A DNA stretch of 64,000 bases from Gammaproteobacteria bacterium (GTDB taxonomy: Bacteria; Pseudomonadota; Gammaproteobacteria; Ga0077536), in the NCBI GenBank assembly GCA_009692365.1, contig SHZJ01000013.1, positions 1 through 64,000 of the forward strand, written 5' to 3'. The translations under genes were made by a program, and so were the position numbers. Positions 34,376 to 42,910 of this stretch are shown here, piece by piece. Position 1 is the first letter of the stretch, and each line of letters opens with the position of its first letter. The notes under the pieces are model-generated. The model saw only the letters and a list, made by a program, of their open reading frames with translations, searched no databases and was not told where the DNA came from.

Positions 34376-36739
34376 ATGCCCAAGCCCGCCGGTCTCGGTA
34401 CACACGAACCCCGCGCCACCGCCTTTGCCACGGCCGTGGTGGCGCGCCCATGGGCCGTCATTGCGCTGGCCTGCCTGCTCATCGCCGCTGGTGCCTACGG
34501 GGCCTTGGCGCTGCGCGTCACCAACAGTTATCGGGTGTTTTTCAACCCCGATAACCCGGAACTCCTAGCCTTCGAGGCGGTGGAGAAAACCTTCACCAAA
34601 AACGACAACGTCATGCTGGTGCTCGAGCCGCTGACGGGCGATGCCTTCACGGTGGCAAACCTCAGCGCACTCCACGCGTTGACCGAGGGCGCTTGGAAAA
34701 TCCCCTATACCAGCCGGGTAGATTCCCTCACTAACTTTCAACACACGGCGGCCGCTGGCGATGAACTCACGGTGCGCGATCTGGTGGCAGCACCCGCCAC
34801 GCTCGACGGACCCGCGCTGGCCGCAGTGCGCGCCACCGCGTTAGCGGAACCCATCCTCGCGGGCAATTTGGTGGCACGGGATGGCCGCACCGCGGCGGTC
34901 AATGTGGTGGTGCAACTACCCGGGCGGGACGAACAACACGAAGTGCCGGCCGTCATGGCCGCCGCCGCCACGCTGGTTCAGCAAATCGAGGCGCAATATC
35001 CCGCAGTCCGCATCCATCTCACCGGGGTGGTGGCCATGGACTACGCTTTTTCGGAGGCCGCGTTGCACGACGCGCAAACGCTCGTGCCGGCCGGCTTTGC
35101 GGTGGTATTTGCGCTGGTAGCAGTTCTGATGGGCGGCGTTGTGGTGGGACTAAGTACCGCCTTGGTGGTGGGGTTTGCGGTCGCTGCGGCGATGGGGCTG
35201 GCCGGCTATTTAGGCTATCCGTTATCACCGGTAATTTCCGCAGCTCCAGTCATCATTCTCACCGTGACGGTCGCCAACTGCGTGCATATTTTAGACAGTT
35301 TTCGACGCCACTGGGTGCCGGGTCGCACGCGCAACGCGGCGATAATTCTTGCGGTCAGCGGCAACCTCAGACCTATTTTTCTTGCCAGCTTTACCACTGT
35401 CATCGGCTTTCTGAGTTTCAACTTCTCCGAAGTCCCGCCCTTTCGACAACTCGGCAACATTGTGGCTTTTGGCGATCTGGCTTCCTACGCACTCGCCGTC
35501 ACGCTGCTCCCCGCGTTGCTGGCGGTGGTGCCGCTGCGCGAGCCCCAGCCCTGCAACCAATTGGCGGCAGGCTTCGCGCGGTTGGTCGAGTTTGTCATTC
35601 GCCACCGTCGGACAGTCCTGCTGGGCAGTTGCGTGCTCATGGTCGCGGTGTTGGGTAATCTGCCGCGCAACCGGCTCAACGATGTTTTTTTGCATTACTT
35701 CGACCAAACCACCGCCTTCCGTCGGGCTGCCGATTTCACGCTCGCCCACCTCACGGGCCTGTATCACCTGCAATATGCACTGGGCACGGGGGCAGCTGGC
35801 GGCATCAGCGAGCCGGCGTTTTTAGGCGAAGTCGCGGCTTTCAGTACCTGGCTGCGCGCGCAGCCCGAAGTGCTCCAGGTGAGTTCGTTTAGCGATACCC
35901 TGCAGCGTCTCAACCAGAACCTGCACGGCGATGATCCACACGCCTATCAGCTGCCCGCCACGCGCGAACTCGCCGCGCAGTACTTATTGCTCTATGAAAT
36001 GTCCCTGCCTTTTGGGCTGGATCTCAACAACCAAATCAGCGTTGATAAATCCTTGCTGCGGCTCGTCACTGCCATTCAAACCCTCTCGAGCTCGCAGGCG
36101 ATTGCGTTTAACGAACGCGCGCTGGACTGGTTGCAAAGCCATGCCCCGCACGCCAAGACCGCGGTAGGCACCGGCAGCATCCTGATGTTCTCTCACATTG
36201 GTCAACGCAATATCCACAGCATGCTGGTGGGCACTAGCGTGGCCCTGGTGCTGATTTCTGGCCTGTTATTGTTGCTATTGCGCTCCATCAAGCTGGGCTT
36301 GATTAGCCTTGCACCCAACCTACTGCCCCCCGCGCTGGGCTTCGGGCTGTGGGGGGTCTTCAACGGCGACATCACGCTGGCGCTGGCGGTGGTCACCAGC
36401 ATGACCCTGGGTATTATTATCGACGACACCGTCCATTTTCTCGTGAAATACCAACGGGCGCGACGCACCCTGGGCCTGAGCGCCGAAAACGCCGTCCGGG
36501 AGACCTATCGCGAAGTGGCGCCGGCCATGCTGTGTACCTCCCTGATTCTCATCGCGGGCTTTGCGGTACTGGCGCTGTCGCATTTTGAATTAAATGCCGG
36601 CATGGGCCTGCTCACCGCCATCGTGATCGGTGTGGCGCTGCTGCTGGACCTCGCGCTGCTCCCCACGCTCTTATTGTTCTTTGAGGACCCCCCCGATGCG
36701 CCTGCTGGTCATCTTACTCACCGCACTCCTCCTGCCTGA
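34376..36739 (+). CDS. RND/MMPL family exporter
   Basis: A 787-aa inner-membrane protein of the RND superfamily (MMPL/hydrophobe exporter type). It has two repeats: one N-terminal helix (ALACLLIAAGAYGALAL), a large periplasmic loop, then a bundle of helices with a sterol-sensing-like region (GFAVVFALVAVLMGGVV to ILTVTVANCVHIL). The second half repeats this from residue 408 on, with VTSMTLGIIIDDTVHFLVKYQRAR, where the Asp pair sits where proton-relay acids are expected. No periplasmic adaptor or outer-membrane channel gene is near. Its last 44 bp overlap the start of a LolA-like gene, a known partnership suggesting lipid or hydrophobic cargo export. Confidence 0.88.
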   Translation: MPKPAGLGTHEPRATAFATAVVARPWAVIALACLLIAAGAYGALALRVTNSYRVFFNPDNPELLAFEAVEKTFTKNDNVMLVLEPLTGDAFTVANLSALHALTEGAWKIPYTSRVDSLTNFQHTAAAGDELTVRDLVAAPATLDGPALAAVRATALAEPILAGNLVARDGRTAAVNVVVQLPGRDEQHEVPAVMAAAATLVQQIEAQYPAVRIHLTGVVAMDYAFSEAALHDAQTLVPAGFAVVFALVAVLMGGVVVGLSTALVVGFAVAAAMGLAGYLGYPLSPVISAAPVIILTVTVANCVHILDSFRRHWVPGRTRNAAIILAVSGNLRPIFLASFTTVIGFLSFNFSEVPPFRQLGNIVAFGDLASYALAVTLLPALLAVVPLREPQPCNQLAAGFARLVEFVIRHRRTVLLGSCVLMVAVLGNLPRNRLNDVFLHYFDQTTAFRRAADFTLAHLTGLYHLQYALGTGAAGGISEPAFLGEVAAFSTWLRAQPEVLQVSSFSDTLQRLNQNLHGDDPHAYQLPATRELAAQYLLLYEMSLPFGLDLNNQISVDKSLLRLVTAIQTLSSSQAIAFNERALDWLQSHAPHAKTAVGTGSILMFSHIGQRNIHSMLVGTSVALVLISGLLLLLLRSIKLGLISLAPNLLPPALGFGLWGVFNGDITLALAVVTSMTLGIIIDDTVHFLVKYQRARRTLGLSAENAVRETYREVAPAMLCTSLILIAGFAVLALSHFELNAGMGLLTAIVIGVALLLDLALLPTLLLFFEDPPDAPAGHLTHRTPPA

Positions 36740-37475
36740 ATCGGCACTGGCCGCGAGCGCCGAGGAACTCGGCCTCGCCATCGCCGCACAGGCAGATGCC
36801 AGTGACCGCGGCTGGGGTGACCTAACGGCCGCCTTGAGCATGACGCTACGCAATGCCAACGGCCTAGGAAGTCAGCGCGAACTGCGGGTCCAAATACTGG
36901 AAATCACGGGCGATGGCGACCGCAGCCTCACTTTGTTCGACGCCCCCCGCGATATTGCGGGCACCGCCTTCCTGAGCTACACCCACGCGCTCACCCCCGA
37001 TGACCAGTGGCTCTACCTGCCAGCACTCAAGCGCGTCAAACGCATCGCCTCGGCCAATAAGTCTGGGCCTTTTATGGGGAGTGAATTTGCCTACGAAGAT
37101 CTCACCTCCAGTGAGCTGGAGAAATACCGCTACACGCTGTTGCGCACCGAGACCCTCGAGGGGCGCGTGGTCGATGTCATCGAGCAACGGCCGCAGTATG
37201 CGAATTCCGGCTACACCCGGCGGGTGGTCTGGCTAGATCAAGCCATGCATCAAGCGCTAAAAATCGAGTTCTACAATCGCGGCAACGCGTTGCTCAAAAC
37301 CCTCACCTTGAGTGATTACGTCCAGTACCTTGGGCAGTACTGGCGCGCCAGCCGCTTGCGCATGGTGAACCATCAGTCGGGCAAAGAAACCGACCTCACT
37401 TGGCGGGACTACCGTTTTCGAACCGGTTTAAGCCTGCGTGATTTCGATCAAAACACGCTCAAGCGCGTACGCTGA
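36696..37475 (+). CDS. Outer membrane lipoprotein-sorting (LolA-like) protein
   Basis: A 259-aa exported protein of the LolA-like group usually annotated as outer membrane lipoprotein-sorting protein. It begins with a signal peptide (MRLLVILLTALLLPESALA, cleavage before ASAEEL). The family core is clear: RELRVQILEITGDGDRSL, GTAFLSYTHA, DDQWLYLPALKRVKRI and GPFMGSEFAYEDL. Such proteins are periplasmic with a half-barrel fold that can shield lipids. The start lies inside the 3' end of the RND gene, in another frame, so translation is coupled and the two proteins probably act together: the exporter lifts cargo from the inner membrane and this protein carries it. Confidence 0.9.
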   Translation: MRLLVILLTALLLPESALAASAEELGLAIAAQADASDRGWGDLTAALSMTLRNANGLGSQRELRVQILEITGDGDRSLTLFDAPRDIAGTAFLSYTHALTPDDQWLYLPALKRVKRIASANKSGPFMGSEFAYEDLTSSELEKYRYTLLRTETLEGRVVDVIEQRPQYANSGYTRRVVWLDQAMHQALKIEFYNRGNALLKTLTLSDYVQYLGQYWRASRLRMVNHQSGKETDLTWRDYRFRTGLSLRDFDQNTLKRVR

Positions 37476-37571
37476 TGCATCCCCAACTCAGTCTAAAGAA
37501 GGTGCCACGCGAGGCCGCTACTGAGCAAGGGGTCACGCAGCGCCTACGGGCCAAGGTTGAGATTAAAATTT

Positions 37572-40500
37572 ATGTCTTTAGGGTCTCGCCGAGGTGCTCT
37601 TGCAAGCGTCGTGCTGTTGGTGCTGGGTTTTCTCGCGCCCGGAGCCTTCGCGGCGTACTACACCGCAGAAACGGCCCCTTTTAATTGGATTAGCACGGCC
37701 GGGCACACCCAGCAAACGAAATGGTCGGCTAATTGTAAAGCGAGTAACGGCACTGGCGATGCGCTAGGCGACGACAGTCTGTCTGCGTCAAACATTGCTC
37801 TGGGTTTTGGCTTTAACTACGGCGGAATCGCCTATACGACGGTGCGGATTCATACCAATGGCCGCATCCAGTTCAGCAATGCCTCCTGTGGCGCGGTGAC
37901 TAAAGTGGCCGGACCACCCCGGACTTATGCGCTGGCCTATCCCAACTCCACCTTGACGAAAAGCATGAAAATCTATGGCGCCGACCTCGACGTCTCCACC
38001 GCCGGCAGCGGCACCATCACTTATAAGTCGACGGGTACCGCGCCCAACCGAATTTTTGTCGTGAGTTGGAACAATGTGCGGGCCTGGAAATCCTCGACTG
38101 CTTTTGGCGCCGGCACGAGCTACAACCTGCAAATCCAACTCTATGAGAACGGCGAATTTTATTATCAGTACGGTGTGAACGACGACGTCTCCGAGCCGCT
38201 TAATCAGGCGATGGGACCCGCGGAAATCGGCTGGGAATACACCGCCACGATTTATGAAGTCAAACAACAGGGCTTGCCGGCGAATAACTCCGCCTTCCGC
38301 TTTTACAAAAAGTCGGGGCTGCTAGGACTGAGCGAATACCGTTTTGAAGAAACCACGCTCACCGGCGCCACGGGGGAGATCATTAACACCGGCAACGGCG
38401 GCGTCAACGGCACTCGCATTAATTCCCCAACCACCACCCAAAAACTGAGCGCCACCGCGAATGGCAAAATTTGCCGCGGGATCGACGTGCCCAGCAACGC
38501 AACGTTGGCGCAAAAAGACGCCGTCGATACTGGGTTATCACCGGCCACCATCGGGAATGCGGGCGCCATCACCTTCTGGTACAAGAGCAACAGTGCGTGG
38601 AACGTGGAAGACAACGCCCTATTCGACGCGACCGCCACTAACGGTAAATGGTTCTACCTCGCAAAAACGATCGGGGGCCAGTTGCGCTTCGTGGTGAGCG
38701 ACAACGCTGCCACCACAGTCTTGCTGACCTTGGCGCCCAGCACCACTTTGTCGGTTGCCGCCCAGACCTGGAAACATATCGCCGTTACCTGGAGCTTGGC
38801 CACCGCCGCGAACACATCGAAACTGCAGATTTATGTGGATGGCGTCCTTTATGGCAGTGTCACCGGCAGCACCAACGGTAGCTTGCGATCCTCGCTCGGC
38901 AGCCTGTATCTCGGCGATTTGCGCGGCACCGCGAGCGACATCGGAACTACGCCCTACTCGGCCAACGGCACCCTGGATGAAGTCCATCTGTACGCCCGCG
39001 TACTAACCGCCGCCGAGATTGCGCTCGACATGGCCACCGTCCGGTCGTGTGCTGGCACCGACCACTTCGCCGTAGTGCACGACGGCACGGCAGTCACCTG
39101 CCAAGCCGAACTACTGGTGATCACGGCCCACTTAGCCGACCATAGCGCCGCCAACGCCTACATCGGCACCGTCACCTTGACCACCTCAACCGGCCACGGC
39201 GACTGGTCGCTGCAAAGCGGCTTGGGGAGCCTAAACAATGGAGTCGCCAACGATGGCACCGCCACTTATGGGTTCTTGTCCGGCGACGCCGGCACGGCGC
39301 TCTTGACGTTAAAGAACACGCTAGCCGAGACCCTCAACATCAATGTGAGCGATGGTGTGCTGACGGAGCGTTCGGGCGCGGCGATTGCCACCGAAGACGC
39401 CAACCTCCTCTTCGCCGACGTCGCCTTTCAGTTCGAGGCCGACGATACTGCTAACACCATCAGAAACCAAATTGCAGGCAAGTCCTCGGCCGTGGCGCCG
39501 GGCGCGCAGAACATCACCCTTCAGGCCATCAAAACCAGCGACCGTACCGGGACGTGCGAAACGGGTTTAGTGGGCACTCTGGTGGTGAGCTTAGCGGCCG
39601 AATGCGTTTCACCGACCACCTGTGCCGGCGGCAGTTTTAGCATCAGTGGCGGCACGCCCACCACCATTAGCAGCAATGTTTCGGGCGCCGTCAACGCGTA
39701 CACCCCAACTTCATTAACATTCGATGGCACGGGGTCGGCGCCCTTGTCGGTGACCTATACCGAGGCCGGGTCCAGCCGCCTACACGCCAAATACACCCTG
39801 CCGCTCGGTAGTGGTGGCGGCGCCTCCGGTACCGTGATGAGCGGCTCCAGCAATACCTTTGTGTGGCGCCCATTTGCCTTTGAAGTAAAAGCCACGGGTA
39901 ATCCAGCCGCATATGACGCCTACGGCGGGAAGTTCACCACCGCCGGCACCACGTTTAACGGCACGGCCCGGGCGGTGGTCTGGCGCGCGGCAGACGATGC
40001 TGACGCCAACGGCATCGCCGACGGGATGACCAGCAGCGACGTTAATCCCGCCAACAACGCCGCGCTGTCAGACAACCCCACCACGACCAACTATGCCCCA
40101 GGCTTGGCGCTCACCCTGAGTTCGACCCTCAGCGCGCCCGTCGGCGGTATGCATCCCGGACTAGGCGGCGCGCCCACCGCCACCTTCAGCGGTGGCACCG
40201 CGAGCATCTCTGGGCTGCGTTACGACGAAACCGGCATTATCGAAATTACCGCCGCCCAGAGCGGTAATTACTTGGGCATTGGCACCAGCGAGACGAGCGC
40301 CATTCGCGGCGCCTCCGGCTACGTAGGGCGGTTTTATCCCAAACGTTTCAGCATCACCGCGAACACCCCGGTGGTTGCCAATCGCTGCGTGGCGGGCAGT
40401 TTTACCTATCAGGATCAGCCGTTCTATTTCAGCACAGCACCCACGCTGACCCTCACGGCACTCAATGCGCTGGGCCTGACCAGCTCCAATTACACCACCA

Positions 40501-41291
40501 CGGGATTCTTCAAACTGCCCACCACCCTCGCGGGTCGCACCTATGCCAACACCGCCAGCGGCAGCCACACCCTGCTCGCCACCACCACCAGCGGTGTGAC
40601 CCTGACCGGGGCTACCAACGGCGCCGGTAGCGTCAGCCTTGCACTCGCCACCGGTGCTGGCGGTGACACCTTCAACTATCCTAGGGGCGCACCTGAGGCG
40701 CCTTTCAGCGCCAGCTTCACCGCCAGCTTTCCGGCCACCGCCCTCACCGATACCGATGGCGTCTGCTATGACAGCGATGACAACGGCGTCTGCGAGGTGT
40801 TCGCGACCGGCAATATCACGGGGGCCAAGTTGCGCTACGGCCGGCTAAAAGCCAACAACGCGCTGGGCTCGGAACTGGAGCCGCTGGCGGTGCCGGTCTA
40901 TGCGCAGTACTACAACGGCAGCGGCTTCGTGGTCAACAGCGCCGATTCTTGCACCGTCATCGGCACTTCGGCGTTAGATTTCGGTGCCGGCACCTACAGT
41001 GCGACGCCGGCCGCGGGGGTCGCCACGTTCAGCATCGGTAGCGGCAGTTCTACCGCAACACTCGGCACCGCCGCCCTCAGCGCGGGCCAGTTGGGACTTA
41101 GCCTCAGCGCCCCGGGCAGCCGGAAGGTAGGCGAAATCGATTACCAGATAAACCTCACGACCGCCGCGAGCACTTGGCTGCAATTCGATTGGGATAACAA
41201 CGGCACGCTCACCGACAATCCCACAGGCCGGGCAAGCTTCGGCCTCTACGCCGGGCCCAAGCGGATAATTTTCCGGCGGGACCAGTGGTAG
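37572..41291 (+). CDS. Large MshQ-like surface protein (LamG domain plus DUF6701)
   Basis: A 1,239-aa exported protein. A signal peptide (SVVLLVLGFLAPGAFA) is followed by a beta-rich N-terminal domain (GFGFNYGGIAYTTVRIHTNG, about residues 50-250), then a LamG/concanavalin-like domain at about 260-500 (ITFWYKSNSAW; WKHIAVTWSL; LYLGDLRG; GTLDEVHLYARVLTAAEI). The rest, about 500-1239, is Thr/Ser/Gly-rich beta repeats resembling the DUF6701 region of MSHA biogenesis protein MshQ (CVAGSFTYQDQPF; LRYGRLKANNALGSELEPLAVPV). No pilus genes are nearby, so it is an orphan. Likely a surface adhesin or pilus-associated protein. I prefer ATG 37572 to an in-frame TTG at 37557; the ribosome site is weak. Confidence 0.82.
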   Translation: MSLGSRRGALASVVLLVLGFLAPGAFAAYYTAETAPFNWISTAGHTQQTKWSANCKASNGTGDALGDDSLSASNIALGFGFNYGGIAYTTVRIHTNGRIQFSNASCGAVTKVAGPPRTYALAYPNSTLTKSMKIYGADLDVSTAGSGTITYKSTGTAPNRIFVVSWNNVRAWKSSTAFGAGTSYNLQIQLYENGEFYYQYGVNDDVSEPLNQAMGPAEIGWEYTATIYEVKQQGLPANNSAFRFYKKSGLLGLSEYRFEETTLTGATGEIINTGNGGVNGTRINSPTTTQKLSATANGKICRGIDVPSNATLAQKDAVDTGLSPATIGNAGAITFWYKSNSAWNVEDNALFDATATNGKWFYLAKTIGGQLRFVVSDNAATTVLLTLAPSTTLSVAAQTWKHIAVTWSLATAANTSKLQIYVDGVLYGSVTGSTNGSLRSSLGSLYLGDLRGTASDIGTTPYSANGTLDEVHLYARVLTAAEIALDMATVRSCAGTDHFAVVHDGTAVTCQAELLVITAHLADHSAANAYIGTVTLTTSTGHGDWSLQSGLGSLNNGVANDGTATYGFLSGDAGTALLTLKNTLAETLNINVSDGVLTERSGAAIATEDANLLFADVAFQFEADDTANTIRNQIAGKSSAVAPGAQNITLQAIKTSDRTGTCETGLVGTLVVSLAAECVSPTTCAGGSFSISGGTPTTISSNVSGAVNAYTPTSLTFDGTGSAPLSVTYTEAGSSRLHAKYTLPLGSGGGASGTVMSGSSNTFVWRPFAFEVKATGNPAAYDAYGGKFTTAGTTFNGTARAVVWRAADDADANGIADGMTSSDVNPANNAALSDNPTTTNYAPGLALTLSSTLSAPVGGMHPGLGGAPTATFSGGTASISGLRYDETGIIEITAAQSGNYLGIGTSETSAIRGASGYVGRFYPKRFSITANTPVVANRCVAGSFTYQDQPFYFSTAPTLTLTALNALGLTSSNYTTTGFFKLPTTLAGRTYANTASGSHTLLATTTSGVTLTGATNGAGSVSLALATGAGGDTFNYPRGAPEAPFSASFTASFPATALTDTDGVCYDSDDNGVCEVFATGNITGAKLRYGRLKANNALGSELEPLAVPVYAQYYNGSGFVVNSADSCTVIGTSALDFGAGTYSATPAAGVATFSIGSGSSTATLGTAALSAGQLGLSLSAPGSRKVGEIDYQINLTTAASTWLQFDWDNNGTLTDNPTGRASFGLYAGPKRIIFRRDQW

Positions 41292-41316
41292 CCGGTAACC
41301 TGCCGCCCACCCTTCA

Positions 41317-41967
41317 CTAGCGGCGGTAGCCGCTGAGGTAGGTGGGCAACGGATACGCCACCGCCTGCTTGGGGTCACGGATCCCGGCCTGCGGCGTCAC
41401 GGGTAAGGGGATGACCCCCGCCCACACTGGAAAGTCGAGGTCTTCGCCTTCGTCACCCGGCGCGCCCTGCCGGACTTTGGCTGACGCCGACTCAATTTGC
41501 AGTGCGATGACGGTGGTGACTTTGAGTTCTTTGGCGTTGGGCTGGCGAGCTTCGGCCCAGCGCCCCGGTGCAATGTGCTCGGTCAAGCGTTCCAGCGCGG
41601 CAAGTTTTTGCGCCGGATCTTCAATGGTCGCGCCCCGACAGAACAACACCACCGAACGATAATTCATCGAGTGATTGAACACCGTGCGTGCCATTACTAG
41701 GCCGTCCAGCAGCGTTACCGCCACGCACACCGGGTTGCCCGCATTGATGTGCGCCAGCATGCGGCCACCCTGCAGGCCGTGAATCAGCAGTTCATCGCCC
41801 ATCCGGGCATGAATGGTCGGGATCACGTAGGGCTGTCCGTCCATCGCAAAACTCACATGACAGACCAGCGCCTCATCGACAATAGGGTAGATGGTGGCGG
41901 TATCGTAGACACCGCGCTTCGCGTAGCGCCGTACTTGGTTGCGCCCGGACAGCTCGAACTCGCTCAT
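41317..41967 (-). CDS. Pyridoxamine 5'-phosphate oxidase-like flavoprotein (NimA type)
   Basis: A 216-aa FMN-binding split-barrel protein of the Pyridox_ox_2 group (relatives include nitroimidazole reductase NimA). Motifs: RRYAKRGVYD at the N-terminus, HVSFAMDGQPYVIPTIHARMGDELLIHG with the FMN-contacting His/Gly, NYRSVVLFCRGATIED and a C-terminal half ending in the long proline-rich tail (WAGVIPLPVTP). The ATG at 41967 is preferred because GAGGGAC lies 6 bp upstream; an in-frame ATG at 41982 is possible. It is divergent from the enoyl-CoA hydratase operon, 160 bp apart. Reaction unknown. Confidence 0.85.
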   Translation of the reverse strand: MSEFELSGRNQVRRYAKRGVYDTATIYPIVDEALVCHVSFAMDGQPYVIPTIHARMGDELLIHGLQGGRMLAHINAGNPVCVAVTLLDGLVMARTVFNHSMNYRSVVLFCRGATIEDPAQKLAALERLTEHIAPGRWAEARQPNAKELKVTTVIALQIESASAKVRQGAPGDEGEDLDFPVWAGVIPLPVTPQAGIRDPKQAVAYPLPTYLSGYRR

Positions 41968-42127
41968 TAGGATGTCCCTCATAGAGACCAACAGGGTCTC
42001 GCCAGAGGGTGATTCTATGCGGCGAGGCCAACGCAACACCATCGCTATGCACCAACTGATTGACCGTCGCGACGGGCATCCACTAGAGTCCAGCGGCTAA
42101 ATAAACCACCATCTTGGGGAGAGTGTT

Positions 42128-42910
42128 GTGACGGCAGTAGTGCGCAGTGCGCGGCGCGGCCTAGCGCTGGAAATCACCATCGATCGCCCAACCCGGCGCA
42201 ACGCAATTAACGAAGAAGTTTGCGCCGGCATCGCGCTAGCGATCGATGCGGCAGAAGCTGACCTCGAGGTGCGTGCCATCGTCATTACCGGCGCGGGGGA
42301 GCAGACTTTCTGCGCGGGTGGCGACCTCAAACCCAACGCGGAGGGCGCACCGTTCACCATCGACCCGGCGCAACCCACGCACTATGTCGTAACGCTATTT
42401 CGCCGTCTGCAGCAGTGCCGACTGCCCATCCTCGCCCGGGTCAACGGTCACGCACTGGCGGGGGGCTTGGGCTTGGTGTGTGCCTGCGATTTCGCGATTG
42501 CTGCCAGCAACGCCCGCTTTGGCGTGCCGGAAACCCGCATTGGCTTATTTCCCATGACGATTCTACCCTACATGCTGCGCATTATTCCCCGGCGCAAATT
42601 GCTGGAGATGTGCATCACCGGCGAATTGCTCAGCGCGCCGGAAGCGCTGGCGCTGGATCTCGTCAACTACGTGGTGGAGCCCGCCGAGCTGGATGCCAAA
42701 ACCGATTGGCTGCTGGCGCGCATCGTGGACAAATCGCCCACCGCGATTCGCATCGGCAAACAAGTTTTTCACGCGATTGAAGACATGACCCTCGACCAAT
42801 CTTTTGAGCTCACCCAAATCATGCTGCCGGTGATGGCCATGTCGGAAGACGCTAAAGAAGGCTTCGCGGCCTTCAATGAAAAGCGCGCGCCCCAGTGGAC
42901 CGGCAAATGA
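42128..42910 (+). CDS. Enoyl-CoA hydratase/isomerase family protein
   Basis: A 260-aa crotonase-fold enzyme. CoA-binding and oxyanion motifs: TGAGEQTFCAGGDLK and NGHALAGGLGLVCACDFAIAA, with RFGVPETRIGLFP following, where the Glu acts as catalytic residue; the C-terminus EGFAAFNEKRAPQWTGK is typical of hydratases. The start is GTG at 42128 after GGGGAGAGTGTT. It opens a five-gene operon with an AtuA-like gene and a split biotin-dependent carboxylase. This arrangement fits hydration of an unsaturated branched acyl-CoA (methylglutaconyl- or isohexenylglutaconyl-CoA, the LiuC/AtuE step). The final TGA overlaps the next ATG. Confidence 0.9.
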   Translation: MTAVVRSARRGLALEITIDRPTRRNAINEEVCAGIALAIDAAEADLEVRAIVITGAGEQTFCAGGDLKPNAEGAPFTIDPAQPTHYVVTLFRRLQQCRLPILARVNGHALAGGLGLVCACDFAIAASNARFGVPETRIGLFPMTILPYMLRIIPRRKLLEMCITGELLSAPEALALDLVNYVVEPAELDAKTDWLLARIVDKSPTAIRIGKQVFHAIEDMTLDQSFELTQIMLPVMAMSEDAKEGFAAFNEKRAPQWTGK

